Part shown: positions 58,714 through 64,000 of the stretch, piece by piece
Position numbering within the stretch: the stretch's first letter is position 1
How the letters are laid out: each line of letters opens with the position of its first letter
NCBI GenBank assembly: GCA_003116975.1
Contig: BGKB01000018.1
Coordinates: 620,001 to 684,000 of the forward strand
Source: Aurantiochytrium sp. KH105
Taxonomy: Eukaryota; Sar; Bigyra; Thraustochytrida; Thraustochytriidae
Direction: 5' to 3'
Length of the DNA stretch: 64,000 nucleotides
Program-made: the position numbers and the translations under genes
Notes under the pieces: model-generated
Seen by the model: only the letters and a program-made list of their open reading frames with translations
The model's database searches: none
Told to the model about the DNA's origin: nothing

Positions 58714-61700
58714 ATGAACGCGAAGCGCAAGGTCGAGGAGAACGCCCACGATGACACCAAACGACCGAGGACAGCGGCTGCGCTTGCAGATATCATCGAC
58801 CTCACCGTCAGTAGCTTGGACTCGCCGCCCCCAGTAAAGGCTCCACCGAGGCAGAACGCCTTTAGATTGCCTCCTGAGCCGAGCAAGCCATCGTGGCAGG
58901 CAGCGTCGTCGCAGCCTCTGCCCAGTCAACCACCCCGACAGCAACATCATCAACAGCAATCTCATCAACCTCCGTCGCAGCAAATTTCGCAGCAGCAGCA
59001 GCAGCAGCAGCAGCAGATGCAAAGAACACTTCCGCACACGTGGAATGTAGCTCCTGCAAGTTCATCGAGACCATCTATCAACGTCTCACCGTCATCGCAG
59101 TTGCCCCTCGGACATGCAAGCAGCAAAAATGGGGTCTCGGCTAGTGTGGCCGCCAAGACTGCAATGCCCACACCTCCACTGTCGGCTGCGTCAGTGGCGG
59201 CGAAAAAGAAAGAAGAAGTTGCTCAAAAACTTCGCATGCAGCGTGAACAAGCAAAAACCAAGGCGCAAGCTAAACCTACCTCATCATCGTCATCATCGTC
59301 AAAAAGTAGACCTGTTAGCAAGCGCCCCACCTCTGTGATGCCGCTGCTCGATCGAAGCCTTTCGGATCAGGACTTTGCCTCGTTTATCCGACGACGCGAC
59401 ACAGCTCCAAAAGAGCCTGCCGAAAGTTCGAAAAAGTTGCCGAGCTCTTCGGCGTCGACAACCTCCTCTTCTTCAGGGATCACGAGCAAGAGCAGCGCCA
59501 AAGATGGCGCAAAACCAAAGCGAGTGGGGCCGTTCAAACGACCCAAGCTTCGCCGAACGCAGAACGATTCATACTCGCGGTGGATGTCTGTACGAGTCCC
59601 AGTCTTTTTAGAAAGCTTTCTCACGTGGGACTTTACGCAAGAAGACCGCGAATTCTCTGGGAAGAAAGGCGGCAATGCCAGTAGCAACTCCAATAGTAAG
59701 CGCAATCGTCATCAGCAAGACCATCACCGGCGACAAGTGCATGGGAAGCCTGTCGTTGGATTTGCTGGGTCCACTGTCAAGGCAGCACCTCCAGCGCACG
59801 CTACCAACATGCAAGGCTACGGAAGTGATATGGTCCGCATCAACCCTTCTTCCCTGCGCGACGTCCCTTTGTCATTTCGATCTTCTCAAGAGTACGCTGA
59901 GGTATTCCTGCCTCTCGTTCTTGAAGATGCATTTGAGGAGGCTCGCGCAAGTCTTCGCACGGGCCGCATCGCCGACCGTCACTGCCCATGGTCTGCTCGA
60001 ATTTTGCCAACCAAAAAAAAGCAGCCGGGCGGGCCATCATCGAGATCATCAAGCACAGCAAGTGGGGCCGCTGCTCATACCCGAAACGAGCCCTCCACGG
60101 AAAACACATCTGACCGTCTGAAACCGGTCATGCTTCGTTTTGTGCTTCACAAGTACACTTGCAAGTCCAAAGGTGAAGTCTCCCAGCATGAGCAGGAATT
60201 CGGGCGCCTGCCGCGATATGATCTGGCCCGCGTCGCCGAAGCAGACTATCTCAAGGCTCACGGCATGCGCAAGCACCGCACAGTCGCACCGAGCGAGCTT
60301 TCTCAGGGCGATGTACTGATTTTGTCGTCTTCGCGAAAGTACTACGACAATCGCGGCGTGCGCACGCGGGACCTTGCGCCTACGGCTGCTCTTGCTGTAG
60401 TACATGGCTCGAGTCGTGTCAGTTTTGCGCGTACTCCGCACGCTCAAGATCCGACGGGGCGGTCTTATGAAATCGAGTGTCTCGTACCTGTTACACTTCC
60501 GGTTAAGGCCGAGCTGCCAAGTTTTGTGTATGGATGGCGGCCTTCGAACTGCATCACTTCGTGGCGAGAGTATGACGCCGTGGCCCAGGTCGTCAGCATG
60601 AACGGTGCCAAGTACCCTTTGCTCGAAACTTTGCTTGATGGTAAAGGTAAGCTCTCGCAAGCTGAGGCTGCAAAGCAACAGCAACAAGCGCAGCAAAATG
60701 CGACTGCCTCAGGCGACGAACCAGCAGACAACGTTACCGTTCCCGGGGTTGACCTGTCGCTTCTGCAGTATCTCGAGAGCACGTACAACCCAAGTCAGTT
60801 CAAGGCAATCATCAAGTCGGCTGCGAAGACGAAGGGTTTCACCCTGATTCAAGGGCCGCCTGGAACAGGCAAGACGCACACACTCTTAGGCATCATCAAT
60901 CTGCTGCATGTGAGCGTTTTCCAGCGCTATTATGACAGTCAGTTGCTCAGCCCACACCTCGAGGAAGAACAAATTGGGAACGCTGCTGCGCCGGTCGTAA
61001 AAAGCGTGCCAACGAGTCGTTTGTCCGAGATGGACCGTCTCGAGCAAATGCCGCATATTCTTGTTACGGCGCCTTCCAACACGGCCGTGGACGGCATGGT
61101 AGAAAAAATCTACTCGCAGCAGTTTCGTGATGGACTTGGGCAAATGTATATTCCGGCCATGGTGCGCATTGGCAAGCCAACGCAGGGAAACCACGAGAGT
61201 GCGTCGGTCTATCTCGACACACAGGTTGAAGATCTTATTCGCAAGCTGAGCTCTAACCCCCTTCAGCCGCTCAAAGAGAGAATCCAGGCCCTTGAGCTAC
61301 GAGAAAAGGCTATCTTGGACGATGCCCCGCAGTTTCGTCATCGTGCAGAGTCTCTGGCCAAACAGATTCGCCAGAGTAAAGCGGCAAGTCTCAAGCACCT
61401 CGTGTGGATGGAAAACAACAAACAAAAGGCCACGATGGATCAAATTCTCGAGGAGCGACACAACGAGGCGATCCGCTTGGACCAATTGCCTGGCATGGAG
61501 GCCGATTATCGCAAGTTTGCTCAGCTCTTTCACACTGCACGCGAGAAACTGCAGGCTTGCCGTCTTGAGCTGAGTCGCTGCCGCACCATCAATAGTGCGA
61601 CCTCACCAGCATCCATGCGCGCCAAGTTACGGGAATCGGTGATGGAACAAGCGCAAATCTTCTTTGTCACGCTTAGTTCGAGCGCCTTGCGACAGATTCA

Positions 61701-62616
61701 AGAACTGCGCACTCGCTTTCGCTTTGAGGTCGTTGTTGTCGACGAGGCTGCGCAAGCCACTGAGCCAAGCGTACTCGTACCTCTGCAGCACCACGTAGAT
61801 CACTGCGTTCTTGTCGGTGACCCGAAGCAGCTTCCCGCGACGGTTGTCTCTGATCGCGCTGCGAGTCATTATTTGCAGCAGAGCCTCTTTGAGCGTCTCC
61901 AGACGGCAGGTCACCCGAGCTACCTGCTGGACACCCAATATCGCTGCCATCCGAAAATCTCGGCGTTCCCCTCGCGCGAATTTTACGCGGGCCGCCTCAA
62001 GGACGGTTCAAACGTGCTCGAGCCAGACTACGAGACGCCGGGCATTGCGCGCTTCTCCGTTTTCAATCCTCTTACCTTTTTGAATGTGTCAAGAGCACGC
62101 CAGTCAAGTTCGGGTGACTCGTTTCGTAACGAGGACGAAGCAGTTCTCGCGCTTAACTTGTATGAGACGCTGCGTTTCGTGCTTAAAAAGGACGAACTGA
62201 CCGGTGATGTGGGGATTGGCATCATCACGCCTTACCGTGAGCAGCTTGAGCTCCTCCGGTCCAAGTTCAAGGATTACCGCAGCGACGAGAATTTGCAGCT
62301 CAACACGGTGGACGGTTTCCAGGGACGCGAGTTCGACGTCATCATCTTGTCTTGCGTCCGTTCGAGTGAAGTGGCGAGGCACGGACCGTATGGCCACGCT
62401 TCGTCGTCCAAAGCGAAGCGGCCGAGCATTGGCTTTGTCAAGGATGCCCGCCGTCTCAACGTTGCCGTCACGCGTGCCAAGTTTTGCCTCATTGTCATTG
62501 GGCAGGATCGCACGCTACGTGTGTCGCCGCTTTGGGCGCGTTTCTTGGACCATGTGCATGGTACGGGATCTTTTCTCGAAGTCACGGACGTGCACGCGGA
62601 CCTTTTACATTTGTAG
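58714..62616 (+). CDS. SEN1: Sen1/senataxin-type superfamily 1 helicase
   Basis: 1300 residues from an ATG in strong context; upstream frame codons are non-ATG. The N-terminus has a bipartite nuclear signal (KRK at 4-6, KRPR at 16-19) and DIIDLTV (26-32), which fits the canonical SUMO-interacting motif. A Gln/Ser/Pro-rich disordered region follows to about 280. LESFLTWDF and the RSSQEYAEVFLPLVLEDAFEEA block are typical of Sen1/senataxin. Helicase motifs: GPPGTGKT (714-721), DEAAQ (1010-1014), GDPKQLPAT, LDTQYRCHP, ITPYREQ, VDGFQGREFD and VAVTRAK. The family unwinds RNA:DNA hybrids (R-loops) and aids transcription termination in the nucleus. Other SF1B members (IGHMBP2, UPF1) are less likely because of the N-terminal block. 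Confidence 0.93.
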   Translation: MNAKRKVEENAHDDTKRPRTAAALADIIDLTVSSLDSPPPVKAPPRQNAFRLPPEPSKPSWQAASSQPLPSQPPRQQHHQQQSHQPPSQQISQQQQQQQQQMQRTLPHTWNVAPASSSRPSINVSPSSQLPLGHASSKNGVSASVAAKTAMPTPPLSAASVAAKKKEEVAQKLRMQREQAKTKAQAKPTSSSSSSSKSRPVSKRPTSVMPLLDRSLSDQDFASFIRRRDTAPKEPAESSKKLPSSSASTTSSSSGITSKSSAKDGAKPKRVGPFKRPKLRRTQNDSYSRWMSVRVPVFLESFLTWDFTQEDREFSGKKGGNASSNSNSKRNRHQQDHHRRQVHGKPVVGFAGSTVKAAPPAHATNMQGYGSDMVRINPSSLRDVPLSFRSSQEYAEVFLPLVLEDAFEEARASLRTGRIADRHCPWSARILPTKKKQPGGPSSRSSSTASGAAAHTRNEPSTENTSDRLKPVMLRFVLHKYTCKSKGEVSQHEQEFGRLPRYDLARVAEADYLKAHGMRKHRTVAPSELSQGDVLILSSSRKYYDNRGVRTRDLAPTAALAVVHGSSRVSFARTPHAQDPTGRSYEIECLVPVTLPVKAELPSFVYGWRPSNCITSWREYDAVAQVVSMNGAKYPLLETLLDGKGKLSQAEAAKQQQQAQQNATASGDEPADNVTVPGVDLSLLQYLESTYNPSQFKAIIKSAAKTKGFTLIQGPPGTGKTHTLLGIINLLHVSVFQRYYDSQLLSPHLEEEQIGNAAAPVVKSVPTSRLSEMDRLEQMPHILVTAPSNTAVDGMVEKIYSQQFRDGLGQMYIPAMVRIGKPTQGNHESASVYLDTQVEDLIRKLSSNPLQPLKERIQALELREKAILDDAPQFRHRAESLAKQIRQSKAASLKHLVWMENNKQKATMDQILEERHNEAIRLDQLPGMEADYRKFAQLFHTAREKLQACRLELSRCRTINSATSPASMRAKLRESVMEQAQIFFVTLSSSALRQIQELRTRFRFEVVVVDEAAQATEPSVLVPLQHHVDHCVLVGDPKQLPATVVSDRAASHYLQQSLFERLQTAGHPSYLLDTQYRCHPKISAFPSREFYAGRLKDGSNVLEPDYETPGIARFSVFNPLTFLNVSRARQSSSGDSFRNEDEAVLALNLYETLRFVLKKDELTGDVGIGIITPYREQLELLRSKFKDYRSDENLQLNTVDGFQGREFDVIILSCVRSSEVARHGPYGHASSSKAKRPSIGFVKDARRLNVAVTRAKFCLIVIGQDRTLRVSPLWARFLDHVHGTGSFLEVTDVHADLLHL

Positions 62617-63146
62617 TTTCTGTTGGCTGTGTGTGTGCAATTGCCATGTATGTTGAAGACTGAGGAGCACGGAGCCACGTCGTACGTGATACGCTTGCGC
62701 ATGTTTTCTTGACAGTGACGACCTTTTTTTTGGGGTGGGGTGTAGAGGGGGGGTTGGGCGCTGTGCGATCTGCGAATGGCCACTTAGATTAGACCGTGGC
62801 GAAAGTGAGCGAGGCCATACAAGTTTTGTTGTGCTTTCTTCTTTTGATCGCCAACAACGAACCAAACCACACTGACTTGGGCCGAACTACACAAGTTTCT
62901 CGATTATTTTTTCCCTTGAGCAAGGTGATATTCTTGTTACATTTTTGAGGCTATCGAGTGAGTGGAGGTGGGAGAAAAGGGATTCAGAATACATGCATTC
63001 CCGTTCATGCTTGCACTGCGCGCGCGCGCACACACACACGGATCTACTTCTAACTGCTTGTGTTGTGCTTGCGATCGCCCACTCGCGGCATCATGATTTG
63101 GGGCAAGGAAGCTGGAAGAGAGAGCAGCTTGTGCTCATGACTGTGG
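62617..63146. other. Convergent 3' region
   Basis: 530 bp between two gene ends. A short T-run/G-run segment (about 62725-62755) and a CGCGCG(CA)n stretch near 63018-63040. No gene seen. Confidence 0.6.
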
Positions 63147-64000
63147 TCAACGCCGCATGCGGCCAACCATTCTGTTGACGAGGCCACGGCTCCCATCTAC
63201 TGACGCAGAAGCTGCACCCTCAACGCGATGCTTTGAAGCCGCGATAAGCGCCGCGAAAGACTTGCCTCCGGTTCCACTGGTGGCGCTTCCTGTGCTCTTG
63301 CCGCTCCCCATGGGACTGTCGCGCCCGCTCGTGGCATTATATCTCGCCGTGCAGTTCTCTTGGTTATGAAGCGGCGGCACTGGCGGAACATTGCTGCTGC
63401 CGCCTTTTGCCGAGGTACTGGAACTCGAGCGCTGCGCGCTGTCCTTTGCGCTGCTCAGCACGCGAGCACTGCGAGCAGGGAGTTCGGGCTCATTTGACGC
63501 GCTCCGTGCAGCTGCCACGGCCGTGGCTGCTGTGGAGTTGCGATGCGTTTGCTGCGATGCTGCTCTTACTGCAGGGGATGTCGACCAGCCACCATCAAAG
63601 TCAGGTGGTGTGTCGTAGGTGCGCATGCTGGATGGCAGGTAGCTACGCAGAGCGGGCTTCTCGCTGTTCGTACTCGCTTTGGATGAAGGCGTGCTCACTT
63701 CGTTGCCATCATCAACGCTAAGAGCCTTGGGTCGGCGAATCGATCGAGACGTTCTCAACTGGCTAGGAAGCATTTGCGAGGTGGTAATGTGCTTGAGCAT
63801 GCCGCTACCATGACGGTGGTGATGGTGATTGCTGGCGCCGTCCGGGGCCTCAGTTCTTGTCTTCAACGAGGCGACGCGAAGCTTCTCACGCAACTGATCG
63901 GCTTCGATTCGCAAGGCCACGAGTTGACGCTCTGCATCGGCTTCGCCAACTTGAGCGTCCTTGGCGAGCTGCGTTGCGGATTCGAGCTGCTTGATCGTCT
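63147..64000 (-). CDS. C-terminal part of a coiled-coil, Ser-rich protein (partial)
   Basis: The frame is open to the window edge, so the start is missing. At least 284 residues remain. The first ~45 are coiled coil with heptads (for example LESATQLAKDAQ, ALRIEADQLREKL). After this the chain is Ser/Ala/Thr-rich, contains a His run, and appears disordered, ending GLVNRMVGRMRR. A long coiled-coil protein of cytoskeletal or centrosomal type is plausible, but nothing specific is recognised. It is convergent with the Sen1-like gene. Confidence 0.65.
   Translation of the reverse strand, partial: TIKQLESATQLAKDAQVGEADAERQLVALRIEADQLREKLRVASLKTRTEAPDGASNHHHHRHGSGMLKHITTSQMLPSQLRTSRSIRRPKALSVDDGNEVSTPSSKASTNSEKPALRSYLPSSMRTYDTPPDFDGGWSTSPAVRAASQQTHRNSTAATAVAAARSASNEPELPARSARVLSSAKDSAQRSSSSTSAKGGSSNVPPVPPLHNQENCTARYNATSGRDSPMGSGKSTGSATSGTGGKSFAALIAASKHRVEGAASASVDGSRGLVNRMVGRMRR

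Noticed and set aside
1..64000. CRISPR array, prophage, or bacterial operon
   Set aside because: The tandem repeats are 4-5 bp or two-copy arrays without spacers, and the gene content is eukaryotic (myosin, VDAC, EFHC, FAN1, Sen1).

Overview
The window looks like nuclear DNA of a flagellated, intron-poor, GC-rich protist, most probably a stramenopile of the thraustochytrid (labyrinthulomycete) type. Seventeen protein genes can be supported, and each reads as one uninterrupted frame, including an 11.7 kb myosin. They include typical eukaryotic nuclear, mitochondrial and ciliary families: VDAC, FAN1, Sen1 helicase, EFHC/Rib72 and RP2. The myosin architecture (N-terminal WW domain, MyTH4 tail) and the Pro/Thr/Ser-rich 'PTxxPT' cell-surface proteins fit stramenopiles. 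The species cannot be fixed from the sequence alone. No rRNA, tRNA, transposon ORF or CRISPR array was recognised.

Layout. 1-8266: a long island without a believable gene, full of tetra- and pentanucleotide microsatellites, with an AT-richer core (about 2.3-4.7 kb) carrying degenerate repeats. 8267-24870 (+): a protein kinase with an HGD catalytic motif and no glycine loop, a 3900-residue myosin, and a leucine-rich-repeat (LRR) protein. 25446-26288 (-): VDAC porin, convergent with the LRR gene, with a 120-bp tandem duplication in between. 26289-28335: a second microsatellite-rich island, upstream of VDAC. 28336-34263 (-): FAN1 nuclease and a second LRR/coiled-coil protein. 34826-37446 (+): a membrane-anchored LCMT-type methyltransferase and an RP2/TBCC protein. 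37621-40926 (-): a coiled-coil/zinc-finger/SAM-domain protein. 41607-42716 (+): an alpha/beta hydrolase. 42717-47828: a third island, 5.1 kb. 47829-54267: two paralogous cell-surface proteins flanking a tail-anchored cyclase-family gene (-) and an SH3 protein (+). 54985-62616 (+): an EFHC-like DM10/EF-hand ciliary protein and a Sen1/senataxin helicase. 63147-end (-): the C-terminal part of a coiled-coil protein that leaves the window.

Functional themes. There is no operon-like pathway; genes are mostly spaced 170-1100 bp apart. EFHC and RP2, and perhaps the LRR/coiled-coil and coiled-coil/SAM proteins, suggest cilium and basal-body work consistent with a zoospore stage. FAN1 and Sen1 belong to genome maintenance. 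The most unusual items are: the giant myosin tail, built of about 16 copies of a divergent 110-150 residue repeat; an EF-hand pair nested inside the third DM10 domain of the EFHC protein; two surface proteins with an 8-cysteine pattern resembling two fibronectin-II modules; a run of four adjacent inverted repeats at 54393-54459; and large gene-free microsatellite islands, two of which lie 5' of genes with strong codon bias.
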